From Bacteroidota bacterium (GTDB lineage: Bacteria > Bacteroidota > Bacteroidia > Bacteroidales > Cfx3-03), in NCBI GenBank assembly GCA_013390605.1, contig JACAUB010000001.1, forward strand, positions 3,490,788 through 3,553,260: DNA of 62,473 nt, read 5' to 3'. Below, one piece after another: positions 53,112 to 62,413 of the stretch. The translations under genes were made by a program, and so were the position numbers. The notes beneath the pieces are model-generated. The model saw only the letters and a program-made list of their open reading frames with translations. It made no database searches and was not told the DNA's origin. The number at the start of each line of letters is the position of its first letter. Position 1 is the first letter of the stretch.

Positions 53112-54593
53112 ATGTCAATTATTATGAGTCGAAATTCATTTGCTCGTCTATTTTTACTTTTTACACTTTTTATAGTAGCATTCCTTTCGGGATGTAAAAA
53201 AGATAAAGTAAATCAACCTGCTACAGAACAACCTACAGTTACAAATGCTGATCTTTCTAAAGACACAATGTATTATCTTTTTAAAGACGAATATTTTTAC
53301 ACACAAAATATTCCAGCTTATGATATTGTAAATCCTCGAGCTTCTGCGAATCTTGACTCATTGTTTAACAAAATGAAGAGGTATCAAACAAGCCCTCTTG
53401 ATCATTATAGTTATCGTGACCCAACAGGTTCCGTTGCTAGTGTAATTGGACAAGGTTTATCTCAAGGCGATTTTGGTATTGATGTTTGGTGGAATAGTTT
53501 ATCCGATCTTCGAGTTGTAGATGTTATTAAAGGATCGCCAGCTGATCTATTATTCGGGATAAAAAGAGGTTGGCAAATTACTTCAATTAACGACAACACA
53601 ACGGTCACTTATGATGGGAGTCAGGTAAGTGGACCATCTACTAATTTAAACCGTATTCTAAACGCTGTGTATTATAGTAATTCTTCTAAGTTTGTTTTTC
53701 AAAAACCTGATGGCACAAGTGCTACGGTTACAATTACCCGGGCGCCCTATACAATCAATCCAATCACTTTAGACTCGGTGTATACTTTTGGGTCCAGAAA
53801 AATAGGCTATATGGTATTTGGTACATTTATAGATTTAGCCAAAATACAAACCCAAATTGATGCTACATTCAGTAAATTTGAGAGTAAGAATATCACAGAT
53901 CTTGTGGTTGACTTACGCTACAATGGAGGTGGTTCGGTAGAAACTTCAGAATATTTTGCAAATAAAATTGCGCCAAAGAATGTAGGAACCGGAACAACAT
54001 TGATGTATAAGTACCTATATAACACAAACATGACTACAGGTAATTATAGTGCTTTTACAACAAAAACAAAAACACCATATTCTGACATGCCTACCTATGC
54101 CGATCTTTTCAACTACTTCCCAAAGAATTATAGTTCAACCTACTTTACAAAAAAAGGAAATCTTGACATTCAAAATGTAATATTCCTTGTTACGGCATCT
54201 ACGGCATCGGCAAGCGAGCTATTAATTAATAACTTAACACCACATATGACTGTTTCTACTATTGGTCAGACAACTGATGGTAAACCATTTGGATTCTTCC
54301 CTATAACTGTTGGTGGCGTCGATATGTATGTAATAAGTATGAAATCAGTCAATTCACAAAATTATGGCGATTATTATAATGGAATGACACCAACAGTTTC
54401 CGTTCAGTATGAAGATTTTTCGAAAACTTATGGACAAGTTGACGAGCCTTTCCTCAATCAAGCATTAGTCAAACTAGGTGTTAAATCGTTACCAATAATA
54501 CCAAAAAGTCAAAGAGCATTCATTAGTAATTTTGCCAACAGTAAATTCGACCACAAATTTAAGGGCATGATTGAAACCCGAATCAAAAAGTAA
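53112..54593 (+). CDS. S41-family peptidase lipoprotein
   Basis: 493 aa (ATG at 53112, or at 53124 with four residues fewer). A lipoprotein signal ends in FLSGC. A PDZ-like domain (VVDVIKGSPADLLFGIKRGWQITSIND) is followed by the tail-specific protease core: VVDLRYNGGGSVETSEYFA and TASTASASELLINN with the catalytic Ser near residue 368. It works in the periplasm or at the surface, cutting proteins near the C-terminus by family. It precedes a subtilase gene by 30 bases in the same orientation. Confidence 0.9.
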   Translation: MSIIMSRNSFARLFLLFTLFIVAFLSGCKKDKVNQPATEQPTVTNADLSKDTMYYLFKDEYFYTQNIPAYDIVNPRASANLDSLFNKMKRYQTSPLDHYSYRDPTGSVASVIGQGLSQGDFGIDVWWNSLSDLRVVDVIKGSPADLLFGIKRGWQITSINDNTTVTYDGSQVSGPSTNLNRILNAVYYSNSSKFVFQKPDGTSATVTITRAPYTINPITLDSVYTFGSRKIGYMVFGTFIDLAKIQTQIDATFSKFESKNITDLVVDLRYNGGGSVETSEYFANKIAPKNVGTGTTLMYKYLYNTNMTTGNYSAFTTKTKTPYSDMPTYADLFNYFPKNYSSTYFTKKGNLDIQNVIFLVTASTASASELLINNLTPHMTVSTIGQTTDGKPFGFFPITVGGVDMYVISMKSVNSQNYGDYYNGMTPTVSVQYEDFSKTYGQVDEPFLNQALVKLGVKSLPIIPKSQRAFISNFANSKFDHKFKGMIETRIKK

Positions 54594-54623
54594 CAATTTA
54601 TCTTTCTTCAACCCAACCCAAAC

Positions 54624-56264
54624 ATGAATTTTAAACTCATTATTGTATGGCTGTTTATCACAGCCATACATTTTTCTAATGTCGCCGTTGCCCAGACATC
54701 TGCGAATACTAAATCGACAAGCAATTATGAAAACTGGTATAACCTCGATCCAAGTTCAGATAAAAAGTTTGGGATGAGTGTCGACAAGGCTTATAACGAA
54801 TTACTAAAAGATAAAAAATCTAAACCTATCATTGTTGCAATTATTGACAGTGGAGTTGACATCATGCATGAAGATCTACAAGGCAAGATATGGACTAACA
54901 CAGCTGAAATACCCGATAATGGCATTGATGACGACCACAATGGTTATGTGGATGACATACATGGATGGAATTTTATAGGCAACAAAAAAGGAGAAAATAT
55001 CCTTTATGAAAACTCGGAAATCTGTCGTCTATATAAAAAGTTAAACCCAAAATATAAAGATATAACGCCTACCCAAGTTAAAGCAGAAGACACTGCTGAA
55101 TTTCATTATTTTCAGAAAGTAAAAGCTCGCTTTGACGAAGAGTCTGAAAAGGCGAAGAAAGAAGCGGATAAGCTTGCTACTTTCGCTGCAAATTATCAAT
55201 ATGCAGACAGTATCGTCTGTTCATATCTTAAAAAAAATGAATTCACACTTGAAGAACTTAACGCTCTAAATCCTGACACTGTAAAGACGTTGAAATTCTC
55301 AAAAGATCTTTTGCTCTTTCTATACAAGCAAAAAGGATTTAATAAAAATGACTTCAAAGAATACTTGCAACAAGTATTTGCTAAACACTATTGTCACTAC
55401 AATTTAACTTTCAACCCACGCGAATTGGTAGGCGATAATCCTGAAGACATTAACGACTCTATTTATGGAAATAACGATGTGATCGGCTCGCGTCCTGACC
55501 ATGGAACACATGTGGCTGGAATTGTTGCCGCTGACAGGAATAATGGAATAGGAGTTAAAGGAGTAGCTGACAATGTTCAAATCATGGCTCTGAGAGTAGT
55601 TCCAGATGGAGATGAACGCGACAAAGACATTGCACTAGCTATTCGTTATGCAGTAAAAATGGGTGCCAAAGTCATTAATATGAGTTTTGGCAAAGAGTTC
55701 TCGCCACAAAAGAAGTTTGTAGATGATGCGGTTAAGTTTGCGGCAGCGAAAGATGTATTAATTGTTCATGCTGCCGGAAATGATGGCAAAGATATTGATA
55801 CAGCAGAAAATTATCCTTCAAATACATTACTTGATAAAACAAAGATCACTTCAAACTGGATCACTGTAGGTGCCTCATCAGAAGAAGAGAATAAGAACTT
55901 ACCAGCTTCTTTTTCTAATTATGGGAAGAAAGAGGTCGATGTATTTGCTCCGGGAGTTAGTATCTATAACCTAAAGCCTGGTAATCAATATAAAGAGAAT
56001 GATGGCACGAGCATGGCCTCTCCAATGGTTACAGGTGTTGCAGCAATGCTGCGATCATATTTTCCACAATTAACTGCAGCACAAGTAAAAGAGTGTATAT
56101 GTAACTCGGTCGAAAAGTATTCAAAGAAAGTATATCTTCCTGAAGAAGGATCAAAAAAGAAAACAAAAATCCGCTTTAATGAACTTTCGGTATACGGTGG
56201 TGTAGTAAATGCTTATAATGCAGTAAAACTAGCTGAAAAGATAACAAAAACCAGCACCTACTAA
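54624..56264 (+). CDS. S8 subtilisin-like serine peptidase
   Basis: 546 aa with signal peptide MNFKLIIVWLFITAIH...AVAQ. Catalytic triad: Asp75 (VAIIDSGVD), His293 (DHGTHVAG), Ser463 (NDGTSMASPMVTG). The 217 residues between Asp and His include a charged helical insertion of roughly 150-170 residues not found in classical subtilisins, as in several Bacteroidota homologs. It is exported and probably periplasmic; no type IX C-terminal domain is seen. Likely cotranscribed with the S41 peptidase. Confidence 0.93.
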   Translation: MNFKLIIVWLFITAIHFSNVAVAQTSANTKSTSNYENWYNLDPSSDKKFGMSVDKAYNELLKDKKSKPIIVAIIDSGVDIMHEDLQGKIWTNTAEIPDNGIDDDHNGYVDDIHGWNFIGNKKGENILYENSEICRLYKKLNPKYKDITPTQVKAEDTAEFHYFQKVKARFDEESEKAKKEADKLATFAANYQYADSIVCSYLKKNEFTLEELNALNPDTVKTLKFSKDLLLFLYKQKGFNKNDFKEYLQQVFAKHYCHYNLTFNPRELVGDNPEDINDSIYGNNDVIGSRPDHGTHVAGIVAADRNNGIGVKGVADNVQIMALRVVPDGDERDKDIALAIRYAVKMGAKVINMSFGKEFSPQKKFVDDAVKFAAAKDVLIVHAAGNDGKDIDTAENYPSNTLLDKTKITSNWITVGASSEEENKNLPASFSNYGKKEVDVFAPGVSIYNLKPGNQYKENDGTSMASPMVTGVAAMLRSYFPQLTAAQVKECICNSVEKYSKKVYLPEEGSKKKTKIRFNELSVYGGVVNAYNAVKLAEKITKTSTY

Positions 56265-56322
56265 ACCTCTTTTGATTTCACAACTGAATAAGTAATCATA
56301 ACTCTACTCAAAAAATAATGTA

Positions 56323-56799
56323 ATGAAAATCGTTGTTGGTAATGTTTGTTTTATTCAAAACAAAGAACAGAATACAGTTCTGTTATTAGAAAGAGCAAAA
56401 GAACCAATGAGTAATAAGTATACGGGTGTCGGAGGTAAAACTGATTTTACTGAAGATATAAACCTATCTTGCATTAGAGAAGTTAAAGAAGAAACGGGGT
56501 TAGATGTCTCCAACATAAAGTTAAAAGGAGTTATCAAAACACTTTTACAAGGCTATGATTCATCATGGATTCTTTTTTTATATGTAACCGACACTTTTAG
56601 TGGGAATCTAATAGATTGCGATGAAGGTAATTTGGCTTGGGTTGATAAAACGAAAATCTATGACAAAAATATTATTGGGTTTATCCGTTTGATTCTTCCT
56701 ACAATTTTAGAAGAAAATACATTTATTGAGGGGACAATAACACATAATCTAAATGGTGAAGTATTAAGTGATAATTTGCATAAATACAAATATCAGTAG
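56323..56799 (+). CDS. NUDIX hydrolase (MutT/8-oxo-dGTP diphosphatase type)
   Basis: 158 aa. A complete Nudix box is visible: GGKTDFTEDINLSCIREV followed by KEETGL, matching GX5EX7REUXEEXGU. The N-terminus KIVVGNVCFIQN and NKYTGVGGK recall 8-oxo-dGTP diphosphatases. It would clean oxidised nucleotides or similar diphosphates in the cytosol. It follows the subtilase by 58 bases. Confidence 0.9.
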   Translation: MKIVVGNVCFIQNKEQNTVLLLERAKEPMSNKYTGVGGKTDFTEDINLSCIREVKEETGLDVSNIKLKGVIKTLLQGYDSSWILFLYVTDTFSGNLIDCDEGNLAWVDKTKIYDKNIIGFIRLILPTILEENTFIEGTITHNLNGEVLSDNLHKYKYQ

Positions 56800-56849
56800 A
56801 TAAAAGAAACAGTAAACTACAGAAGCCTAAAGCAATGATACACAATACT

Positions 56850-56885
56850 TGGTTATTGAATCAACAAATATTGATTCAATAACCA
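56850..56885. terminator. Perfect 15-bp hairpin between convergent genes
   Basis: TGGTTATTGAATCAA (56850-56864) and TTGATTCAATAACCA (56871-56885) form a perfect stem with a six-base loop. It lies between the convergent NUDIX and reductase genes. No T run follows on either strand, so it may act as a weak bidirectional terminator or RNA 3'-end stabiliser. Confidence 0.6.
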
Positions 56886-56893
56886 GATAATTG

Positions 56894-57553
56894 TTAAAAA
56901 TAGACTTCGGCATGAATGTTTTTCACCGAAACATCATTCTCTTCCAGAATATTCCATACTTCATCAATCATGCCACTATTTCCACAGAGGTAATAATGGG
57001 CTGAAGGATCTGGCCTGTGCTTTTTCAAATAGTCGGTAACCCGTCCAAAGAACTCACTACCCTTCTCGCCAGAAGTACATTGCAAATATCTTCCTTTTAT
57101 AAAATGATTCCTCTCGTAGCCCTCTTTCAGCTTTCGCACGCCATGAAGAATAGTATAATCTATGGTTGGATAGCTCAATGCCATACTATGAAAAGGAGAG
57201 ATTCCACTTCCGCTTGCAATAAAAATATGTTTTGCATCTGGCTCAGATTGATCCAAACTAAAGAAACCTAATGGCCCTTGAATATATAAAGGATCACCAT
57301 TCTTTAATTCAAAAAGACGTCTCGACACCGAACCCAGCTCAACAAGTTTCACCAAGACTTCAAGATAATCAGCATCTTCAGGACTATAAATAGAATACTC
57401 GCGTCGTTCAGGATTATTTTTTGTTCCCAGAATTAAATATTGCCCAGCTCTAAAGGTTATATCATTCTTTTCAAAGCGTAGCACAAAGGTTGAATTTGTA
57501 AGTAAACGTATATCGATAACTTTTGATACCTGTTCTACAGTTGTTTTCTCCAT
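56894..57553 (-). CDS. Ferredoxin/flavodoxin-NADP reductase-like FAD protein
   Basis: 219 aa. FAD-binding RREYSIYSPED (the RxYS motif), FRAGQYLILGTK before it, pyridine-nucleotide-binding HIFIASGSGISPFHSMAL, and a C-terminal YLCGNSGMIDEVWNILEEN...HAEVYF, all typical of short FNR-type reductases. It transfers electrons between NAD(P)H and a small electron carrier in the cytosol; partner unknown. Single gene. Confidence 0.9.
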   Translation of the reverse strand: MEKTTVEQVSKVIDIRLLTNSTFVLRFEKNDITFRAGQYLILGTKNNPERREYSIYSPEDADYLEVLVKLVELGSVSRRLFELKNGDPLYIQGPLGFFSLDQSEPDAKHIFIASGSGISPFHSMALSYPTIDYTILHGVRKLKEGYERNHFIKGRYLQCTSGEKGSEFFGRVTDYLKKHRPDPSAHYYLCGNSGMIDEVWNILEENDVSVKNIHAEVYF

Positions 57554-57748
57554 TTTAGTTTATTGATTTTTATACGTAACAATCAGCTAATTTTAAATTG
57601 CTATACAATGGTTATCTGTGTACTCAAAGCAACTTCCATCATACTTAAATATATTAAAGTTGAAATAGCAATCAATTATCTAGACAAATTATAAACTACA
57701 AACAATAAGAAATGTTTACAAAATGACATCCAATATTGGCACGACCTC

Positions 57749-57787
57749 ATTATTATGCATGATGCATAATAATAAAATCTACCTTTG
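57749..57787 (+). promoter_or_regulatory. 25-bp perfect palindrome and -7 element before marC
   Basis: ATTATTATGCAT (57749-57760), G, and ATGCATAATAAT (57762-57773) form a perfect 12-bp inverted repeat with a single central base. Six bases further, TACCTTTG at 57780-57787 is a good -7 element; the palindrome occupies the -33 region, where no TTG is present. This looks like an operator for a dimeric regulator or activator. The leader would be only about 10 bases. Confidence 0.65.
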
Positions 57788-57802
57788 CAAAAAAATTGAA
57801 CG

Positions 57803-58369
57803 ATGAACTTCAACATTAAAGAAATTGTAAACACAACACTTATCTTATTCTCTATCATAGATATAACGGGAAATATACCGATTGTGATTTCACTTCGAAA
57901 TAAAGTTGGGCATATACAATCAGAGAAAGCAACCCTTGTTGCCTTTATTATTATGTTGGGATTCCTATTTTTGGGAGGTGCATTATTAAAATTGATTGGT
58001 ATTGATTTAGCTTCATTTGCTATTGCAGGTTCTATCATTATATTCATTATGGCCTTCGAAATGATATTAGGCGTTCAGATTATGAAAGATGTTGAGCCCG
58101 AAACAGCCTCCATAGTCCCTCTCGCATTTCCATTACTGGCTGGCCCCGGTGTATTCACTACGTTATTAGCCATCAGAGCTGAATATAAGGTTGAAAACAT
58201 TATTGCCGGAATTGTGATAAATCTGGTTTTCGTTTATATCGTTTTGAAAAGAACAGAATATATTGAAAAGTGGCTCGGACGCAATGGACTAACTATTTTA
58301 CGTAAGATATTTGGAATTATACTACTGGCAATCGCTATTAAACTATTTAAAACTAATGCAGGATTATAA
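57803..58369 (+). CDS. MarC-family (UPF0056) membrane protein
   Basis: 188 aa with six helices. Family blocks: LFSIIDITGNIPIVISL (first helix), ASIVPLAFPLLAGPGVFTTLLA (the PLAGPGxxT signature), and LRKIFGIILLAIAIKLF. Shorter and more distant than the MarC at 33454-34101. Function unknown; inner membrane by prediction. Single gene behind a striking palindrome. Confidence 0.9.
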   Translation: MNFNIKEIVNTTLILFSIIDITGNIPIVISLRNKVGHIQSEKATLVAFIIMLGFLFLGGALLKLIGIDLASFAIAGSIIIFIMAFEMILGVQIMKDVEPETASIVPLAFPLLAGPGVFTTLLAIRAEYKVENIIAGIVINLVFVYIVLKRTEYIEKWLGRNGLTILRKIFGIILLAIAIKLFKTNAGL

Positions 58370-58593
58370 TTTTTTGTAATAACTAAACTGAAGAAGGAAC
58401 TCGCTAAAAATATCCACGTTATTATACTAAGAAGGATGTTATTAAAATCAGGTTGCTTCATTTCAACCATTTGGAAGAAACCTTCATAAAGCTATTCGAA
58501 TTCGAATATTGAGATGCAATTATTGATAATAAACCCATGACTTATATAGATTTCTCTCTTCGTTCGAAATAACACGGTGGGGAGAAATATATT

Positions 58594-61002
58594 TTAGTGC
58601 TTATCAAAGTTGATTACTATTTTGAAAACCAGATTATCTTTAAAAACCGGATTGCTGTAATAACCCATTCGGTAATAAGTTCCCAGGCCAATGTTATAAA
58701 TCTTTAAATCAATCAGATTATTAATCTGAAGTCCTGCCTCTAAATATCCTTTACTACAATCTGTAGCAGGCAAAAAATAGCCCAATGGTTTATTTTTGAG
58801 TTCACCCCAACCATAGTTAAAAGCAAATGCCGGCTCTATCTTAAAAATAGATTGTTCGCCAAATACTCTTCCGAAACGATGGGTATAAAAAAGACAAAAA
58901 AGCTGATCATTTAAAAACTCATCAGGATGCATGGTTACAAAACTACCCGAGGCAAACAATCCCCAAGAGCCAAAAGTGCCTCGCCCATTAAAATATTCAA
59001 AGTAGGGTATCGAACCATCTACCTTATCGCCTATCAACAAAATAGAACTTAATCCCAAACGAGGAATTACAAAATCATACGAAATTTTACTTTCAAGCCG
59101 ATTATAACTAAAGCCCCCCTTCATTAAATCCGCAACACCCTTGGTATACTGAAACCAAATAATTGGATAGCGAGAATTTGTTAAATTGATTTGATTATTA
59201 CTATTTATAAGTTCTTCTCCAGGTGCAAATCGAATACCGGTTATAAAGCCTGAACAATTATAAGTATCGGGTAATAAAATTTTAGTTCCATTATTGATAT
59301 CATAGCCCTTCTCTATCATTCGTTGTTGTGCACCAACAAAGAATGTAGAAAAGCCTATTCTGGTTTTTAATGAAAGCATCATTTTACGCTCATAATCCAT
59401 CCGTTTCACATAGAAGGAACGAAACCCGGCGCTGTTTAATGGCCCATATGACTCATCAAGAAACCTGCTTCCGGCACTTTCGCGTGTATCGTAACTATAT
59501 AAGAAAGTTAGTCCTGACTGATGTATCTTATCAATCCAAAATGTAGCATCCGCGCTATATTTTGCCTTGGTATCTTTAAATCCATAGCCAGTATAACCAC
59601 CAATTGTAAATTGGTCTGAAAAGTCAGCGTTGGTATGACCACCTAGCCCCAGATTTAAACCCTCAAATTTATTATATCGCAAAAATCTATTTATCTCAAA
59701 AGAAAACCAACCTGTTTTAATCTGACCGCTTAGTAGCTGCAAATTAAAATTATTTACATTGCTGTTAAGTGATGATAGATCAGAAAGACTGCTATTAGTC
59801 AGTGGAATAGACCTGTTTTCTGGTTTGAATTCAATACCATTTTCAGGTGCAGATATTGGTTCTGTTAAAGCTGTAAGAAATTGACCCGTTACTGAAGGCT
59901 CACCTTTTAGATGTATATCATTTATAAATAGTCTATTAGACCCAACTAACGACTGTTTTACGATAACTCCTTCTGTTTTATTATCTCTAAAGAATAAATC
60001 ACTTCTAAACTGAGTCGGAAACCATACATTCTCCCTCTTTTCAGAAAGTTGATAAAGTACAACATCGAAAAAGCCATTCTGATCTACCGGTTCTACCTTT
60101 AAACTCTTTATAGCCCAATCAGTCATGCTAATAGACATTGAACCTTTCAAGCCATTTGTAATAGAATCATTTTTAGGATAAAAATCTATCAAAAAAGAGA
60201 TATCATGCCTATCCGGAGCAAACAATGTATCCCTCAAAATAAACTTGTACTTAATTAAACCAGCCGCCGAAACAGGATTTAAAAAAGCTTTATTTCCAAT
60301 AGTCACTTCGCTATTAAAAAAAGAGATTGATTGAAATTGTGAGATCAGAAAGAGAAACATTGGATCTTTAACACCGATCTCCCTAGAAGAGATTAGTGTG
60401 TCTTGGTTTCCGTGAATAGATAGGTGCCTTTTAAGACTAATTGATTCTTTCATAAAAAACGACCGCTCCTTCACCAGTTTTAGTATTCGACTATCGGAAG
60501 AATTAATTTTATTATTATCATGCCAAAGAATACTATCGCCGTAGGGAGCCATAACAACAAAGTCGTGTGAGATATAGGCATACTCTTTAAGATTCAATGG
60601 ATTATGTTTATCATGCAAAAGAATGACTTGTTTCATGATAATATTTTCCACAATATTCGAAGATAGATCACTCTTATTCCTTGCTTTGTTTTTATCGGGT
60701 TGAAGAAGTATCTGAATAAACTTTTCATTATCGGCTACTTCAACAGACGCAAGTTTATATCCCGAGCAAAAAAAACGAAGCTTCTTAATACCGAGTGTAT
60801 CTTTGAACGAAAACGCACCATTAACATCAGTCAAGACACCTAAATGAGAATCATTCATTGAAACCATTACAAACGGCAATGGAGCACCACTCTCTTTATC
60901 CTTTACAATACCGTTTATTGGACCCGTATTTGCAATTAAATCCAGAGGGAGTATCAGTCCACACAACAGGTTAAAAACCAGAAATAGTATTATTCTATTC
61001 AT
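58594..61002 (-). CDS. DUF5686 outer-membrane protein with CarboxypepD_reg-like domain
   Basis: 802 aa from the ATG at 61002, which gives the signal peptide MNRIILFLVFNLLCGLIL...LIANTG. A frame to 61074 exists but would bury the signal. A beta-sandwich regulatory-like domain (INGIVKDKESGAPLPFVMVSM, then GVLTDVNGAFSF) covers residues about 30-115. The rest matches DUF5686: an N-terminal soluble part and a C-terminal beta-barrel ending in NPVFKDNLVFKIVINF. Such proteins are common in Bacteroidota outer membranes; role unknown. Confidence 0.88.
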   Translation of the reverse strand: MNRIILFLVFNLLCGLILPLDLIANTGPINGIVKDKESGAPLPFVMVSMNDSHLGVLTDVNGAFSFKDTLGIKKLRFFCSGYKLASVEVADNEKFIQILLQPDKNKARNKSDLSSNIVENIIMKQVILLHDKHNPLNLKEYAYISHDFVVMAPYGDSILWHDNNKINSSDSRILKLVKERSFFMKESISLKRHLSIHGNQDTLISSREIGVKDPMFLFLISQFQSISFFNSEVTIGNKAFLNPVSAAGLIKYKFILRDTLFAPDRHDISFLIDFYPKNDSITNGLKGSMSISMTDWAIKSLKVEPVDQNGFFDVVLYQLSEKRENVWFPTQFRSDLFFRDNKTEGVIVKQSLVGSNRLFINDIHLKGEPSVTGQFLTALTEPISAPENGIEFKPENRSIPLTNSSLSDLSSLNSNVNNFNLQLLSGQIKTGWFSFEINRFLRYNKFEGLNLGLGGHTNADFSDQFTIGGYTGYGFKDTKAKYSADATFWIDKIHQSGLTFLYSYDTRESAGSRFLDESYGPLNSAGFRSFYVKRMDYERKMMLSLKTRIGFSTFFVGAQQRMIEKGYDINNGTKILLPDTYNCSGFITGIRFAPGEELINSNNQINLTNSRYPIIWFQYTKGVADLMKGGFSYNRLESKISYDFVIPRLGLSSILLIGDKVDGSIPYFEYFNGRGTFGSWGLFASGSFVTMHPDEFLNDQLFCLFYTHRFGRVFGEQSIFKIEPAFAFNYGWGELKNKPLGYFLPATDCSKGYLEAGLQINNLIDLKIYNIGLGTYYRMGYYSNPVFKDNLVFKIVINFDKH

Positions 61003-61171
61003 GCAAAAAATATCTGGATCAAAAATATCCTTTTTTCTAATAAAGGAGAGAGCCGAGTTTGTAATAAAAAGCACTATTTATGGACTAAAGTAATACTTAA
61101 ATCTATGTATTTGGATATTACTTTTATTTGTAACTTTATATTAACATTTAACTATTCGCTTCATCCACTCT

Positions 61172-62011
61172 ATGACAGATCATCTAAAGCAATATTTCAA
61201 CAAACAATATCTTCGTTTCGCAAATTTATACAAGGAATGTCAGGAGAATTATGACATTGAGGTAGTACATGATATGCGACTCTGTATGAAAAAGATAAAA
61301 GCCTTTCTGCTCTTCATTGAAACGATAGAACCCAATTCAATTTCAGCAAAAACTTTACTTCTGAATTTTAAAAAACTCTACAAGAAAGCAGGGGCGATCA
61401 GAGATATTCAAATGCAGAAAGTAATTGCACTTCAATTTGAAAAGGAGTTGGATTCTGCATTTATAGATTACATCAACTATCTTAATAAAAAAGAAAAAAA
61501 GGCAATAAAGACTTTTGGAAATAAAAAAAGCATATACGACCCTGAGCAGGATTACAGCCATCTGAAAGAGAAAATAAACAAAGTTCTAGATAAGCAAAGT
61601 GAAGATGATTTTTTAAAAATTGGAGAAAGCTGTTTTCTAAAAAAACACGAAGAACTTAAAAAACTAATTAAAGGAAAGCTAACTACAAAACGGATGCATA
61701 CTGTCAGAATAAAGCTTAAGCAATTTAGTTACATGCTTAAACTGTGGCAGAGCAAAGAATCAGATAGAAACATTTTTCCTTTTGAACGAACCGAACTTCA
61801 GGAAATAGAATCTAAACTAGGGAGTTGGCACGATCTGGTAGTTGCGCAAACCTTATTATATAATTTCTTCGACACTGCACCCAACGAAGAAGCCATCTCT
61901 TTACATTATGCATTATTAGCACTAAAGATCAGAAACAACAGAGCCTTAATGTTAAAGGAGATAAAACCTTTATTAAAACAAGTTTTTAACAGAGAAATTG
62001 TTTCACTTTAA
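61172..62011 (+). CDS. CHAD-domain protein
   Basis: 279 aa, nearly all helical. The conserved histidine helices are visible: EVVHDMRLCMKKIKAFL near residues 28-44, and KRMHTVRIKLKQFSYMLKLW near 172-191, with many Lys around. CHAD domains bind polyphosphate by family, and often sit with CYTH enzymes; no CYTH gene is adjacent here. It is transcribed divergently from the DUF5686 gene. Confidence 0.9.
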   Translation: MTDHLKQYFNKQYLRFANLYKECQENYDIEVVHDMRLCMKKIKAFLLFIETIEPNSISAKTLLLNFKKLYKKAGAIRDIQMQKVIALQFEKELDSAFIDYINYLNKKEKKAIKTFGNKKSIYDPEQDYSHLKEKINKVLDKQSEDDFLKIGESCFLKKHEELKKLIKGKLTTKRMHTVRIKLKQFSYMLKLWQSKESDRNIFPFERTELQEIESKLGSWHDLVVAQTLLYNFFDTAPNEEAISLHYALLALKIRNNRALMLKEIKPLLKQVFNREIVSL

Positions 62012-62077
62012 GCTTCCGATAAGAAGAGAGAGAACAATATACCAAAGGCCTACAAACTTGTAAAAAATAAGTTAACA

Positions 62078-62413
62078 TCAAATTTCATCAGACAGTTTAG
62101 GATTATCTCTATGACGCGAATGATCGCGAAGAGTTTTCTTTTCGAGATTGCGCTTCAGTGCTGTAGTTAAATCCACTCCGGTTTGGTTTGCCAAACAGAT
62201 TAATACGAATAAGACATCGGCCATCTCATCGCCCATATCCCTGTTTAAATCGCTCTCTTTAAAGCTCTGCTCGCCATATCGTCGTGCAATAATTCTGGCA
62301 AGTTCGCCCACTTCTTCTGTCAGTAACACCATATTGGTTAATTCATTAAAATACCGAACACCAATTGTTTTAATCCAATCGTCTACCTGTTGCTGCGCCT
62401 CTTTTATCTCCAT
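62078..62413 (-). CDS. MazG-like nucleotide pyrophosphohydrolase
   Basis: 111 aa, a single all-alpha NTP-PPase domain. Metal-binding acids appear in LLTEEVGELARII (Glu33, Glu34, Glu37) and DMGDEMADVLFVL (Asp62/Glu63, Asp66), the EExxE...ExxD pattern of the MazG/dUTPase-like superfamily. It cleaves nucleoside triphosphates to monophosphate and pyrophosphate, probably as house-cleaning. Starts at the ATG of 62413. Confidence 0.9.
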   Translation of the reverse strand: MEIKEAQQQVDDWIKTIGVRYFNELTNMVLLTEEVGELARIIARRYGEQSFKESDLNRDMGDEMADVLFVLICLANQTGVDLTTALKRNLEKKTLRDHSRHRDNPKLSDEI

